Positions 18,209-28,519 of a DNA stretch of 33,916 bases are shown here, one piece after another (the stretch's first letter is position 1; every line of letters begins with the position of its first letter). The stretch is from Rhodoluna sp. (GTDB taxonomy: Bacteria > Actinomycetota > Actinomycetes > Actinomycetales > Microbacteriaceae): contig JAHEGM010000010.1 in assembly GCA_024645105.1 (NCBI GenBank), forward strand, positions 1-33,916, given 5' to 3'. The notes beneath the pieces are model-generated. The model saw only the letters and a program-made list of their open reading frames with translations, searched no databases and was not told where the DNA came from. A program made the translations under genes and the position numbers.

Positions 18209-19615
18209 ATGAAGCGCCTAGCCCTAGTTCTTACCGCCCTCCTAGCCATTACCGGCTGCACAACGACCCCATCGGCAAGCCGTGGAATCTCAAAAAACGA
18301 GGTTGGCTTGCAAATGTTCATGTGGAACTGGGAGTCGGTAGGCAAAGAATGCAAGGCCAATTTGGGTCCGGCGGGCTTTGACTGGGTTCTGGTTATGCCG
18401 CCGCAAAATCACATTGATGTTCCACAGTGGTGGTCACACTATCAGCCGGTTAGTTATGAAATTGAATCACGCTTGGGAACCCGGGAACAGTTTGCTCAGA
18501 TGGTTAGCGACTGCAAAAGCGCGGGCGTAAAAATAATTGCCGATGCCGTAATCAACCACATGGTTGGCATTCGCGCTGGCACCGCCTGGACTGGCGAAAA
18601 GTTTGTGAAGTATTCTCACCCAGGTCTCTACACTTCAGATGACTTTCACCCGGGCCGACTACCAATCGGAAACTGGAGCGACCAGAACCAGATTCAAAAC
18701 TATGAACTGCTTAGTCTTTCTGATTTAGCCACAGAGCAAAATGATGTTCGTGAAAAAATAAGTCGCTACCTAAACGACCTGCTCTCACTTGGTGTCTACG
18801 GATTCCGCATTGACGCGGCAAGACACATTCCGGCAGCTGATTTGCAATGGATCAAAGCCGGCTTACCGGCCAACACCTACTTCTTGCAAGAGGTAGCTGG
18901 TGACGAGCACCCTGACATCACCGAGTACTACGCAACCGGTGACCTTTGGGAATTTGACTGGCCACGAATCATGAAGAAGGCCTTCGGCAACAACCTTGGC
19001 GCAGCCAACCTGCCAAAGCGCCTAAAGAGCGCAAAGCTACTTGACTCAGACAAAACCGTGACAATGGTCACTAACCACGACACCGAACGAAGCGGTGAGG
19101 CCATCACAACCAAAGACGCGATGGTGCAACAGCTGGCCTTCATCTACACGCTGGCATCTACCTACGGCAAGCCAATGATGTACTCGGGTTATTCATTTGA
19201 AGATCGCGATCAAGAGCCGAAGCTACTAAGCGATGGCCGAGTCGCAGATCCGGTTTGCCCGGCAATTGACTCTGTTCCGCAGGCTAGCTACCAAATCCTG
19301 CAGTTCACCTGCCAACACCGCTGGAAGGCAATTGCGGGAATGATTGCTTGGCGAGATGCCGTTGGTGATGCGGAAATCACCGATGCGATTGGCCGCTCTG
19401 GGGTGCTTTCCTTTGGCCGAGGAGCAACCGGTCACATAATTCTTAACGGAACCGATAAGCCGATTGAAACAACCGTGCAAACTCAAATGCCGGCAGGAAT
19501 CTACACCGATGCCATCAGTGGTAAATCAATAACAGTTGATGAAATAGGAAAGTTCACCGTGCAGCTTGAGGCTAAGTCTGCAGCAGCTATTAGTGGAAGA
19601 AGTGACGTTCGTTAG
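18209..19615 (+). CDS. GH13 alpha-amylase family lipoprotein
   Basis: Lipoprotein signal [19 protein letters not shown]13 motifs [31 protein letters not shown]. Confidence 0.92.
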   Translation: MKRLALVLTALLAITGCTTTPSASRGISKNEVGLQMFMWNWESVGKECKANLGPAGFDWVLVMPPQNHIDVPQWWSHYQPVSYEIESRLGTREQFAQMVSDCKSAGVKIIADAVINHMVGIRAGTAWTGEKFVKYSHPGLYTSDDFHPGRLPIGNWSDQNQIQNYELLSLSDLATEQNDVREKISRYLNDLLSLGVYGFRIDAARHIPAADLQWIKAGLPANTYFLQEVAGDEHPDITEYYATGDLWEFDWPRIMKKAFGNNLGAANLPKRLKSAKLLDSDKTVTMVTNHDTERSGEAITTKDAMVQQLAFIYTLASTYGKPMMYSGYSFEDRDQEPKLLSDGRVADPVCPAIDSVPQASYQILQFTCQHRWKAIAGMIAWRDAVGDAEITDAIGRSGVLSFGRGATGHIILNGTDKPIETTVQTQMPAGIYTDAISGKSITVDEIGKFTVQLEAKSAAAISGRSDVR

Positions 19616-21242
19616 TGAAGTACATGGTGATGCCGCCAGCCTCTGCTGCGGCAATCACCTCTTCATCGCGAACTGAGCCACCGGGCTGAACCACGGCACG
19701 TACGCCGGCATCAATCAAAATCTGCAATCCATCGGCAAACGGGAAGAACGCATCCGAAGCCGCAACTGAACCCTTGGCACGAGACTCGGCACGTTCAACT
19801 GCCAACTTGCAAGAATCAACGCGGTTAACCTGACCCATGCCAACACCAACCGATGCCCCTTCACGGGACAACAAGATTCCGTTTGACTTCACCGCGCGAC
19901 AGGCACGCCAAGCAAACTCAAGTTCCTTCATGGTTTCGGCATCTGCCTTCTTGCCGGTAACTAGCTTCCAGCCCTGTGAGTTGAACTGCGAGAATTCATC
20001 CGGTTGTTGCACCAAAAGACCGCCAGAAATTTGCTTGTACTCAAGTGCTTCACGCGAGTAGTTAGCCGGCAACTCTAGAACGCGCAGGTTCTTCTTCTCA
20101 AGCAGAATACTTAGCGCCTCAATTTCATAAGACGGCGCAATAATTACCTCGGTAAAGATGCTGGCCACTTGCTTTGCCATGGTCACAGTAACCGGGCGGT
20201 TGGTTGCGATCACACCACCAAATGCAGAAACCGGATCGCACATGTGCGCCTTAGCGTGAGCATCGGCGATTACGTCGGCGGTGTTTGGGTCACCAATTGC
20301 TATGCCGCAAGGGTTAGCGTGCTTGATGATGGCAACCGCAGGTTCGTTGAAATCGTAAGCGGCACGAAGGGCGGCATCGGCATCAACGTAGTTGTTATAA
20401 GACATCTCTTTACCGCCAAACTGACGAGCCTGAGCAATGCCGGCAACGCTGCCTTCGCCAGTTGTTCTGTAAAGTGCGGCCGCCTGGTGTGAGTTTTCGC
20501 CGTAGCGCAAAACATTGGCCAGCTGGCCTGCAACCTTGAACTCAGGAGCAAAGCCAGGGTTTGCGTTTTCGATGTCACCCTTTTGACCGGCAGCGCGCTT
20601 CCAGTCACCTTCTAGTTCTGCTGCAAACCAGTTTGCTACCGCCGAGTCATAGCGTGCGGTGTGCGAGAAAGCTGCATAGGCAAGTTCGCGGCGCTGAGCC
20701 AAAGTGGTTCCGCCATCGCGAACGGCGCTAATTATTTCTGAGTACTTGGCTGGGTCAACCACAATTGCCACATTGGCGTGGTTCTTGGCTGAGGCACGAA
20801 CCATTGCAGGACCACCAATGTCAATCTGCTCAACAACAGCATCGCCCTTGGCGCCAGACTGAACGGTCTGCACAAAAGGGTAAAGATTCACCACAACAAG
20901 CTGGAACGCCTCAATGCCCAACTCGGCAAGCTGCTGCTCGTGAGCCACAAGACGCATGTCGGCAAGCAAGCCGCCGTGAACCTTTGGGTGCAGAGTCTTT
21001 ACTCGACCATCAAGTGATTCTGGAAAACCAGTAACCTGCGAAACCTCGGTAACCGCAATGCCTGCGGCTTGTAGCGCGGCGAAGGTTCCACCAGTAGAAA
21101 CAATGTCTACTCCGGCAGCGGCAAGCACCTGGGCCAGTTCTAGCAAACCGGTCTTGTCTGAAACTGAAAGCAGTGCGCGCTTGATTGCAACGCGATCGCG
21201 GTGGCGGTAATCAGCTGGCTTGTGGTCGTTGTGTGCGGCCAT
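19590..21242 (-). CDS. purH: Bifunctional AICAR transformylase / IMP cyclohydrolase
   Basis: [64 protein letters not shown]. Confidence 0.97.
   Translation of the reverse strand: MAAHNDHKPADYRHRDRVAIKRALLSVSDKTGLLELAQVLAAAGVDIVSTGGTFAALQAAGIAVTEVSQVTGFPESLDGRVKTLHPKVHGGLLADMRLVAHEQQLAELGIEAFQLVVVNLYPFVQTVQSGAKGDAVVEQIDIGGPAMVRASAKNHANVAIVVDPAKYSEIISAVRDGGTTLAQRRELAYAAFSHTARYDSAVANWFAAELEGDWKRAAGQKGDIENANPGFAPEFKVAGQLANVLRYGENSHQAAALYRTTGEGSVAGIAQARQFGGKEMSYNNYVDADAALRAAYDFNEPAVAIIKHANPCGIAIGDPNTADVIADAHAKAHMCDPVSAFGGVIATNRPVTVTMAKQVASIFTEVIIAPSYEIEALSILLEKKNLRVLELPANYSREALEYKQISGGLLVQQPDEFSQFNSQGWKLVTGKKADAETMKELEFAWRACRAVKSNGILLSREGASVGVGMGQVNRVDSCKLAVERAESRAKGSVAASDAFFPFADGLQILIDAGVRAVVQPGGSVRDEEVIAAAEAGGITMYFTNERHFFH
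19626..19659 (+). terminator. Candidate hairpin downstream of the GH13 gene, inside the purH coding sequence
   Basis: GGTGATGCCGC ... GCGGCAATCACC, 11-bp stem with one bulged A, 11 nt after the GH13 stop; no strong U-tract. Confidence 0.35.
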
Positions 21243-21255
21243 GTTGAAGCCCCTT

Positions 21256-21846
21256 TTATTTAACTAGCGATGGAAGGTGGATTTTCTTGGCGGCGATATC
21301 TTTCACGGTTGCAACCAGCAACTCACGTTCTACAACCTTGATGCGTTCGTGCAGGTCGTGTTCGTTATCATCTGCCAAAACCGGCACGGTTGCCGAGGCA
21401 ATGTGCGGTCCGGTGTCAACACCTTCGTCGACAACGTGAATGGTCACCCCGGTTTCTGTGACCTTGGCATCTAGAGCGTCGCGAACCGCGTGCGCTCCAG
21501 GAAATGCTGGCAACAAAGATGGGTGGGTATTAATAAGGTTTGGGGTTAGTGCTGAAACAAAATTGGCTGGCAAAATTTTCATGAAGCCGGCAAGCACAAC
21601 CAGGTCAGGCCTAAAGTGATTCACGTTTGCCAATAGAACGTTTGCCCAGTTTTCACGAGTGTCAAAAGAACCCGGAGAAACCACAAAGGTTGGCACTCCA
21701 AAACGTTCGGCGTGAGCCAGGCCATCGGCCGCGTTATCGGAACCCACGGCAACAATCTTGGCGCCGAAAAGCGGGTTTTCTGTAGCCTCGAGCAGGGACT
21801 TCAGGTTAGAACCTGAACCTGAGATGAGAACTACGATCGATAGCAT
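21256..21846 (-). CDS. purN: Phosphoribosylglycinamide formyltransferase
   Basis: [54 protein letters not shown]. Confidence 0.96.
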   Translation of the reverse strand: MLSIVVLISGSGSNLKSLLEATENPLFGAKIVAVGSDNAADGLAHAERFGVPTFVVSPGSFDTRENWANVLLANVNHFRPDLVVLAGFMKILPANFVSALTPNLINTHPSLLPAFPGAHAVRDALDAKVTETGVTIHVVDEGVDTGPHIASATVPVLADDNEHDLHERIKVVERELLVATVKDIAAKKIHLPSLVK

Positions 21847-21870
21847 TAAGCCAGTTTATCGGTGTGTGAA

Positions 21871-23124
21871 TTATCGCTGAGCCAGCGGGTGGTCTGGCTT
21901 ATCTGGGCGGGCGCTTAGGAAAGCAGCTGGTATCGCTACCGCGGCAACCTCAACAAATAAGACTCCGGCAACAAGCAGTGGGTTTACGCCAACCACCTGC
22001 AAGCGCTCGGGGCCGATGCCACCAGAAGCCAACAGCGCAAGCAAGCCCATCTCGACTGCGGCAACCAAGGCAATTGAAATACCAAGTGTGATGGATGCGC
22101 TCCAGGCTGAGGCAAACTCAAAACGAATTGCGTCGGCGTGACGACGAATCAAAACGGTGGCCACAAATGCGCCCACCAGAGGCACAATCAGCGCTATCAT
22201 TCCAAAGCTCAACTCGCCAATCGGAAGCGCCGAGGTTACAGGTAGGGCTGGCAGTGGGCCAACCAAAGTTGCCACCGGTGAAATCAGCGAACCGGCGCCA
22301 AGTTGGAAGCCCACCCCGGTAAACCAGCTAGCACCCATCACCACAAGATTAGGCAGCACAGCCATTTGGCCCGCGGTGATCATTACTCCGCCCAAGAAAC
22401 TAACCTGCAATCCCTCGTAAAGACGAATTACTTGAATCCAGTTCACGGCAAGCATTATGGCAACAAAAACTGCCGAGACGCCAATCAAAATAACTACCAC
22501 TGCGGTACCAGCGCGAAGTGCCGGTGCGCTTACAGCTCTAATGGCCCAGTGCAAATTATTGAAGCGGCGTTGAGCCCAATCGCGAACCCAGATGCGTTCG
22601 GCCGATTCGGGTAGGGACGCAGCTTCACCAAAGGCCTGGCGCTTTCCCAACAGTGAACCAATTAATACAAAGAATAAAAAGAAAGCCGGCGGAAAGAATG
22701 TGCCCTGCCAGGTAACCGGATATGCAAACTCGTTGTACGCGGCGGTGCTAAGAAAAAGCGATACCCCGCCATAAACCAAAGCACTGGCAACCCAGGCTGG
22801 CCAGAGTTCAATTGCGGTGGTTAGTTTTTTGCCAAGGCGAAATGAAAAATGTGCAATCACTGCACTGAGCCCCAGTGGAATCATGCTGATCACAAATGCC
22901 GGAACCTCAGAGGAACCAAACATTCCTGCCGGCACCACTAAGCGGGTTCCATGCGCCATCATCCAGATGTCTGCAGATGCGCGAAAAGGCACTAGCCATT
23001 CAATGGTTGGATCATTTTCAAAAAGCCAGACCACGGTGAGTGGTGCAAGCAAGATGCCAATGCCAATGCCAGCAACGACTAGCGCCTCAAACGCTGCGAT
23101 AAGAAAAGTGAGTCGACGATTCAA
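21871..23124 (-). CDS. Polytopic membrane protein (resembles actinobacterial DUF6350 proteins)
   Basis: 417 aa with many hydrophobic segments; between sucD and purN; TTG start with GGGGGAG SD. Confidence 0.7.
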   Translation of the reverse strand: MNRRLTFLIAAFEALVVAGIGIGILLAPLTVVWLFENDPTIEWLVPFRASADIWMMAHGTRLVVPAGMFGSSEVPAFVISMIPLGLSAVIAHFSFRLGKKLTTAIELWPAWVASALVYGGVSLFLSTAAYNEFAYPVTWQGTFFPPAFFLFFVLIGSLLGKRQAFGEAASLPESAERIWVRDWAQRRFNNLHWAIRAVSAPALRAGTAVVVILIGVSAVFVAIMLAVNWIQVIRLYEGLQVSFLGGVMITAGQMAVLPNLVVMGASWFTGVGFQLGAGSLISPVATLVGPLPALPVTSALPIGELSFGMIALIVPLVGAFVATVLIRRHADAIRFEFASAWSASITLGISIALVAAVEMGLLALLASGGIGPERLQVVGVNPLLVAGVLFVEVAAVAIPAAFLSARPDKPDHPLAQR

Positions 23125-23160
23125 GACGAAACACTCCCCCTAGCGCGATGCAAAAACGGT

Positions 23161-24048
23161 TTACAGGCTCTTGATAACTTCGCGCATTAGCGCAGCAGTT
23201 TCAGAAGGAGTCTTGCCAACCTTTACGCCTGCAGCTTCGAATGCTTCTTTCTTAGCCTGAGCAGTACCTGCAGAGCCAGAAACAATCGCACCCGCGTGAC
23301 CCATGGTCTTACCCTCAGGAGCGGTGAAGCCCGCAACGTAAGCAACAACTGGCTTAGTCACGTTTGCCTTGATATAAGCAGCAGCCTTCTCTTCAGAGTC
23401 ACCACCAATTTCACCAATCAAAACAATCGCCTTAGTCTCAGGGTCTGCCTGGAACGCAGCAAGTGCATCGATGTGAGTGGTTCCAATAACCGGGTCGCCA
23501 CCAATACCAATTGCGGTTGACATACCAATGTCGCGAAGTTCAAACATCATTTGGTAAGTCAGGGTTCCTGACTTTGAAACCAAACCGATAGGGCCAGGGC
23601 CGGTGATGTCTGAAGGAGTGATTCCAGCGTTTGACTTTCCCGGCGAGATGATGCCTGGGCAGTTAGGGCCAATCAGGCGAGTCTTCTGACCCTTGTTTAC
23701 GTTGTACGCCCAAGCCTCAGCTGAGTCGTGAATTGGAATACCCTCTGTGATCGCAACAGCCAATTCAATCTCAGCATCAATAGCTTCAATCATTGCGGCC
23801 TTTGCAAAGGCTGGTGGTACGAAGATAACGGTGACGTTTGCACCGGTTTCCTTCATTGCATCAGCAACGGTTCCAAATACTGGAAGCTGCTTGCCTTCAA
23901 CGTCTACGGTCTCGCCTGCCTTGCGCGGGTTAACACCACCAACGATGTTTGAGCCACCAAGTAGCATGCGGCGGGTGTGCTTCATACCCTCTGAACCAGT
24001 CATACCCTGAACGATGATTCGCGAGTTTTCGTTTAGAAAAATAGCCAT
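23161..24048 (-). CDS. sucD: Succinyl-CoA synthetase alpha subunit
   Basis: [51 protein letters not shown] active-site His region. Confidence 0.97.
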   Translation of the reverse strand: MAIFLNENSRIIVQGMTGSEGMKHTRRMLLGGSNIVGGVNPRKAGETVDVEGKQLPVFGTVADAMKETGANVTVIFVPPAFAKAAMIEAIDAEIELAVAITEGIPIHDSAEAWAYNVNKGQKTRLIGPNCPGIISPGKSNAGITPSDITGPGPIGLVSKSGTLTYQMMFELRDIGMSTAIGIGGDPVIGTTHIDALAAFQADPETKAIVLIGEIGGDSEEKAAAYIKANVTKPVVAYVAGFTAPEGKTMGHAGAIVSGSAGTAQAKKEAFEAAGVKVGKTPSETAALMREVIKSL

Positions 24049-24068
24049 TTCTTTATTCCTTCTCGCGC

Positions 24069-25226
24069 TTAGCGGTTCGCGAATTCAGCAGCCTTGTCAG
24101 CTGCCTCATCCATAGTCTCAACGACGGTTACAAGTGGGTGGGCTGCGTCTGCAAGAATCTTGCGACCTTCAAGAACGTTGTTGCCATCTAGGCGAACAAC
24201 CAAAGGCTTGGTTGCCTTGTCACCTAGGGTCTTCAACGCGCCAACGATTCCGTTTGCAACAGCGTCACAAGCGGTGATTCCACCGAATACGTTTACGAAC
24301 ACACTCTTTACCTGTGGGTCGTTCAAGATAACGTCAAGACCTGCGGCCATAACCTCGGCTGAAGCTCCACCACCAATGTCTAGGAAGTTTGCCGGGCGAA
24401 CCTTGCCGTGCTTCTCACCTGCGTAAGCAACAACATCAAGAGTTGACATCACAAGACCGGCACCGTTTCCGATGATTCCTACTTCGCCGTCAAGCTTCAC
24501 GTAGTTGAGGTCCATAGCTTTAGCCTTGGCCTCTAGTGGGTCTAGCTCGTCGCGCTCCATTGCCTCGCGCTCGTGACGGAACTCTGCGTTGTCATCAAGT
24601 GAAACTTTGCCGTCAAGTGCAATTACGTCACCTGCCGCGCTCAAGATAAGCGGGTTTACTTCAACTAGGGTTGCGTCTTCTTCAACGAATACTTCGTATA
24701 GCTTCACAAAAACCGGAGCAACCTTGGCAGCAGTTTCGTCATCGAAACCACCCTGCTTAGCAATGCTCAATGCGGTTGCAAGATCAATACCCTTAGTTGC
24801 ATCTACTGGCACCTTTGCCAATGCTTCTGGGCGCTCTTCTGCAAGCTGCTCGATTTCCATTCCACCCTCAACGCTGCAAAGCGAAAGGAAGGTGCGGTTT
24901 GATCTATCAAGCAAAACTGAGAAGTAGAACTCTTTTTCAATTGATGCACCCTGAGCAACCATTACGCGCTTCACGATGTGACCCTTGATGTCTAGACCAA
25001 AGATGTTTTTTGAAAGTTCTTTTGCTTCTTCTGGAGTCTTGGCGACTTTAACGCCACCGGCTTTTCCGCGGCCACCGGCTTTAACCTGGGCCTTTACGAC
25101 TACTACTCCACCGATCTTGGCAGCTGCTGCCTCAACCTCTTCTGGGGTGTCTGCAGTGATTCCCTGCAGTACTGGTACACCGTAGGCCTCGAACATGTCG
25201 CGGGCCTGGTACTCAAATAAATCCAC
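24069..25226 (-). CDS. sucC: Succinyl-CoA synthetase beta subunit
   Basis: [51 protein letters not shown]. Confidence 0.97.
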   Translation of the reverse strand: MDLFEYQARDMFEAYGVPVLQGITADTPEEVEAAAAKIGGVVVVKAQVKAGGRGKAGGVKVAKTPEEAKELSKNIFGLDIKGHIVKRVMVAQGASIEKEFYFSVLLDRSNRTFLSLCSVEGGMEIEQLAEERPEALAKVPVDATKGIDLATALSIAKQGGFDDETAAKVAPVFVKLYEVFVEEDATLVEVNPLILSAAGDVIALDGKVSLDDNAEFRHEREAMERDELDPLEAKAKAMDLNYVKLDGEVGIIGNGAGLVMSTLDVVAYAGEKHGKVRPANFLDIGGGASAEVMAAGLDVILNDPQVKSVFVNVFGGITACDAVANGIVGALKTLGDKATKPLVVRLDGNNVLEGRKILADAAHPLVTVVETMDEAADKAAEFANR

Positions 25227-25256
25227 TTTGATTCCATTCAGTTATCGGACAACTGT

Positions 25257-25265
25257 CCAATTCTA
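25257..25265 (-). promoter_or_regulatory. TAGAATTGG -10-type element upstream of sucC
   Basis: Same 9-mer as upstream of glyA and guaB; 30 nt before the sucC ATG; its first three bases are the pcrA stop codon. Confidence 0.5.
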
Positions 25266-27566
25266 AACCTTCTGGATAGGGGCCACTTTCACCAGTAATC
25301 GCTTGATTCCCACGCTGCCGAAGTGGATTTCGGCGGTTTGGCGGGCGCCTTCGCCAGCCGTGGCAACAACCTTGCCTCGGCCAAAATCTGAGTGTTCAAT
25401 CATGTCGCCAACCTCAAGTTGCAGGTCCCCGTTGTTGCGCACCGAGGAAATTGCCCCGTTCCAAACCTTCTTCTCCTTGGTTGAAGGAGTGCCGCCGTAG
25501 CCGCCCGAGCCCTCACCGGAACCTGAGCCGAAGCCCTGTTCGTCAGCAACCGATGAACGGTATCGGGTTGTTGGTAAACCTCTTCCGGAACCTGATTCGC
25601 GCCAGTCAATTAGGTCTGTAGGAATTTCTTGCAAATACCTAGAAGGGGTGGCCGATTCGGATTCGCCAAAGGTGGTGCGAGTCATGGCCAGCGAGATGTG
25701 CAACTTTTTACGAGCGCGGGTGATGCCCACATAGAAAAGACGGCGCTCTTCGGCCATGCCGCCCGGGGTGATAAAACTCATGCGATGCGGCAGCAGGCCT
25801 TCTTCTATTCCGGTGAGGAACACTGCCTCGTATTCAAGACCCTTAGCCGTGTGCAGGGTCATTAGCGAGACGGTTCCGGATTCATCGTCTAGCTCATCGG
25901 CTGCGGCAACTAGAGCAACTTCGTTCAAGAAGTCTGGCAAGCGGCCCTCAGGATTATTGCGCTGAAATTCGCGGGCCACAGAAACAAGTTCTTCAAGGTT
26001 CTCGACGCGAGCTTCGTCTTGGGGGTCTTTGCTGTTGCGCAAAGATTCAAGTAAGCCGGTGCGATCAAGCACGGCGCGCAGAATTACATCTACCTGCTCG
26101 TTTGGAATCATGGCCTCAAGGTTGTCCATCAATTCGGCAAGCTGATTGATAGCGCCGGTGATCTTTGGGCCAAAGCCAAGATCGCTAACGTGTGAAAGAA
26201 CTTGGCGCACAGACAGGCCATTCTTTTCGGCGTAGCTGGCGATTTGGGTTTCTGAGGCGTCACCAATGCCGCGCTTTGGCACGTTCAAGATTCTGCGGGT
26301 GGCTAGGTCGTCGCGGGTGTTGGCGATTGCCACCAGGTAGGCCATGGCGTCTTTGATTTCTTGACGCTCGTAAAACTTGGTGCCGCCAACCACGCGGTAA
26401 GGAATACCAGAACGAATAAAGATATCTTCAAGCGCACGGGTCTGCGAGTTGGTGCGGTAGAAAACGGCAATGTCTCTAAAGGCAAGTGCGTCATCACCCT
26501 CTGACTTGCTGTGCAGTTTGGTTATCTCATCGGCGATGAACTGCGCCTCGTCGTGCGCGGAGTAGCCGGTGTAGCCAACGATCTTGTCGCCATCGCCAGA
26601 TGCGGTCCATAGGTTTTTGGCCGGACGATCAAAGTTATTTGAGATAACCGCGTTGGCCGCCGAAAGAATGTTCTGAGTTGAGCGATAGTTCTGCTCGAGC
26701 AGGATTGTCTTGGCACCGGTGAAGTCTTTTTCAAACTCGGTGATGTTTCTAATATCGGCGCCACGGAATGCATAGATTGATTGGTCTGAGTCACCCACAA
26801 CGGTGAGTGATGCGGTCTTGGCTAACTCGCGAATCAGTGCATACTGAGCGTGATTGGTGTCTTGGTACTCGTCAACCAAAATGTGCTTGAACTTGTTTTG
26901 GTAGGTGGCCAGCACCTCCGGAAACGCGCGAAACAGGTGCACGGTTTCGCCAATCAGGTCGTCAAAATCAAAGGCGTTATTTTTGCGCAACTCGTGTTGG
27001 TATCTGGTGAAGATTTCAGAAATTACTCGAGCAACCGGGTCATTCTGATCAACGTTGCGAGCATACGACTCGGCATCGGCAAGTTCGTTCTTGGCATTTG
27101 AAATTGCCGCGCCAACACCGGCCGGGGTTAGCTTGTGCACGTCGGCACCAAGATCTTTGATGATGCGCTTGAGAATAGCGCGGGTATCACCGCTGTCGTA
27201 GATGGTGAAGTTTGAATCGTGACCCAGGCGCTCACTCTCGCGACGAAGAATCATCACGCAGGCGGAGTGGAAGGTCTTTAGCCACATGCCGTCGGCGGCC
27301 TCGCCCAGCAGGTGACGCACGCGCTCGCGCATTTCAGCAGCGGCCTTATTGGTGAAGGTGATGGCCAAGATCTGCGAAGGCCACGCGTCTTTGGTGGCCA
27401 AAAGGTGGGCGATGCGGTGGGTTAGGACTCGGGTTTTACCAGAGCCGGCACCGGCAACAATCAAAAGAGCCTGGCCACGATACTCAACGGCCTCGCGCTG
27501 CTGCGGGTTTAGACCCTCAACCAATGCGGCGGTCTTATCGGCAGCAAAAAAGCTCAACTCATTCAT
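25263..27566 (-). CDS. pcrA: UvrD/PcrA-family ATP-dependent DNA helicase
   Basis: 767 aa; LNPQQREAVEY, GAGSGKTRVLTHRIAHLL, VDEYQDTNHAQY, LMTLHTAKGLEYEAVFL. Confidence 0.95.
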   Translation of the reverse strand: MNELSFFAADKTAALVEGLNPQQREAVEYRGQALLIVAGAGSGKTRVLTHRIAHLLATKDAWPSQILAITFTNKAAAEMRERVRHLLGEAADGMWLKTFHSACVMILRRESERLGHDSNFTIYDSGDTRAILKRIIKDLGADVHKLTPAGVGAAISNAKNELADAESYARNVDQNDPVARVISEIFTRYQHELRKNNAFDFDDLIGETVHLFRAFPEVLATYQNKFKHILVDEYQDTNHAQYALIRELAKTASLTVVGDSDQSIYAFRGADIRNITEFEKDFTGAKTILLEQNYRSTQNILSAANAVISNNFDRPAKNLWTASGDGDKIVGYTGYSAHDEAQFIADEITKLHSKSEGDDALAFRDIAVFYRTNSQTRALEDIFIRSGIPYRVVGGTKFYERQEIKDAMAYLVAIANTRDDLATRRILNVPKRGIGDASETQIASYAEKNGLSVRQVLSHVSDLGFGPKITGAINQLAELMDNLEAMIPNEQVDVILRAVLDRTGLLESLRNSKDPQDEARVENLEELVSVAREFQRNNPEGRLPDFLNEVALVAAADELDDESGTVSLMTLHTAKGLEYEAVFLTGIEEGLLPHRMSFITPGGMAEERRLFYVGITRARKKLHISLAMTRTTFGESESATPSRYLQEIPTDLIDWRESGSGRGLPTTRYRSSVADEQGFGSGSGEGSGGYGGTPSTKEKKVWNGAISSVRNNGDLQLEVGDMIEHSDFGRGKVVATAGEGARQTAEIHFGSVGIKRLLVKVAPIQKV

Positions 27567-27614
27567 GACTAGGCAATCTTAGGCGCAGGCACGGACTTTG
27601 CCGGTTGCAAGTCT

Positions 27615-28475
27615 TTAGTGCTCAATACCTTGGGCTACTTCTAATAAGAGGTCTGGTTGATCGGCAAAAACGCCATCGGCACCGGAGAGCACAAATTGTG
27701 AGTAGTACTGCTCAATTGAGGCCTCTGCCTCTTCAGCCTTTGCAGTCCAAATGAATACCTTGAGCCCCCTGGCCTTGGCCTGCTCAACCCAGTCGCTGTT
27801 CATTACCAGCACGTAGTTGAAACTGATGCCGTCAAAAATCTTTGCGGTTTCGTCAAACATCGGCTGACCCCAGGTGTCTACCAAAAATACGTAGTCGCCG
27901 ATATCGCCGCAGACTCTTTGCATCTGCTCGAGCACCTTGAAATCAAAACTCTCAAGGGTCAGCTTGATGCCGCGCTCTTTCCAATTGCTCTCGCGAAGCT
28001 TGCGAGCCAAAATCGCCGATACCGGAAAACCCCTGGCTGCAAAATAGGCGCCGTGCTTCACTTCAAGAATCAGATGCTTGCCAAAGACAAACTCTGCGGC
28101 CAGCAGTTCGTCAAGAGTAGGCAATTCAAATTGCCCATCAAACTTTGCGCTACCCGGGCGCTGCTCTGGCACGCGCTCCACCGCGCGCAGTTGCTTCAGC
28201 TCGGCAAGAGTGAAGTCTTCGCAGAACCAGTCTTCGCGCGTTTCTTGATAGCCAACCACTCCCTCGCGCTTTAGGTGCGCAAACTCCGGTCGCGATGCAA
28301 CATCGGTTGTGGTTGATAGATAGTTATCGTGACGAATGATTAGTTCGCCGTCTTTGGTAGGCACGAGGTCGCACTCGATTGCGTCGGCGCCCATTTCAAA
28401 AGCAAGCTTGAAAGCCTCAAGAGTATTTTCTGGGCGATACCCCGATGCACCTCGGTGCCCAAATACTTTAATCAA
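27615..28475 (-). CDS. Glycerophosphodiester phosphodiesterase
   Basis: IKVFGHRGASGYRPENTLEAFKLAFEMGADAIECDLVPTKDGELIIRHD; start set at TTG 28475 (LIKVFGHRG); GTG at 28526 also in frame. Confidence 0.9.
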   Translation of the reverse strand: MIKVFGHRGASGYRPENTLEAFKLAFEMGADAIECDLVPTKDGELIIRHDNYLSTTTDVASRPEFAHLKREGVVGYQETREDWFCEDFTLAELKQLRAVERVPEQRPGSAKFDGQFELPTLDELLAAEFVFGKHLILEVKHGAYFAARGFPVSAILARKLRESNWKERGIKLTLESFDFKVLEQMQRVCGDIGDYVFLVDTWGQPMFDETAKIFDGISFNYVLVMNSDWVEQAKARGLKVFIWTAKAEEAEASIEQYYSQFVLSGADGVFADQPDLLLEVAQGIEH

Positions 28476-28493
28476 AACTGGATTTCCATTCGC

Positions 28494-28519
28494 GGAGTAG
28501 ATCGCTTGCGATCTACTCC
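28494..28519 (-). repeat. Perfect 12-bp inverted repeat spanning the guaA stop codon
   Basis: GGAGTAGATCGC-TT-GCGATCTACTCC; guaA stop TAG lies at 28513-28515. Confidence 0.6.

Noticed and set aside
20169-20492. 107-aa ORF antisense to purH
   Set aside because: Shadow of a strongly conserved enzyme gene; no supporting signals.
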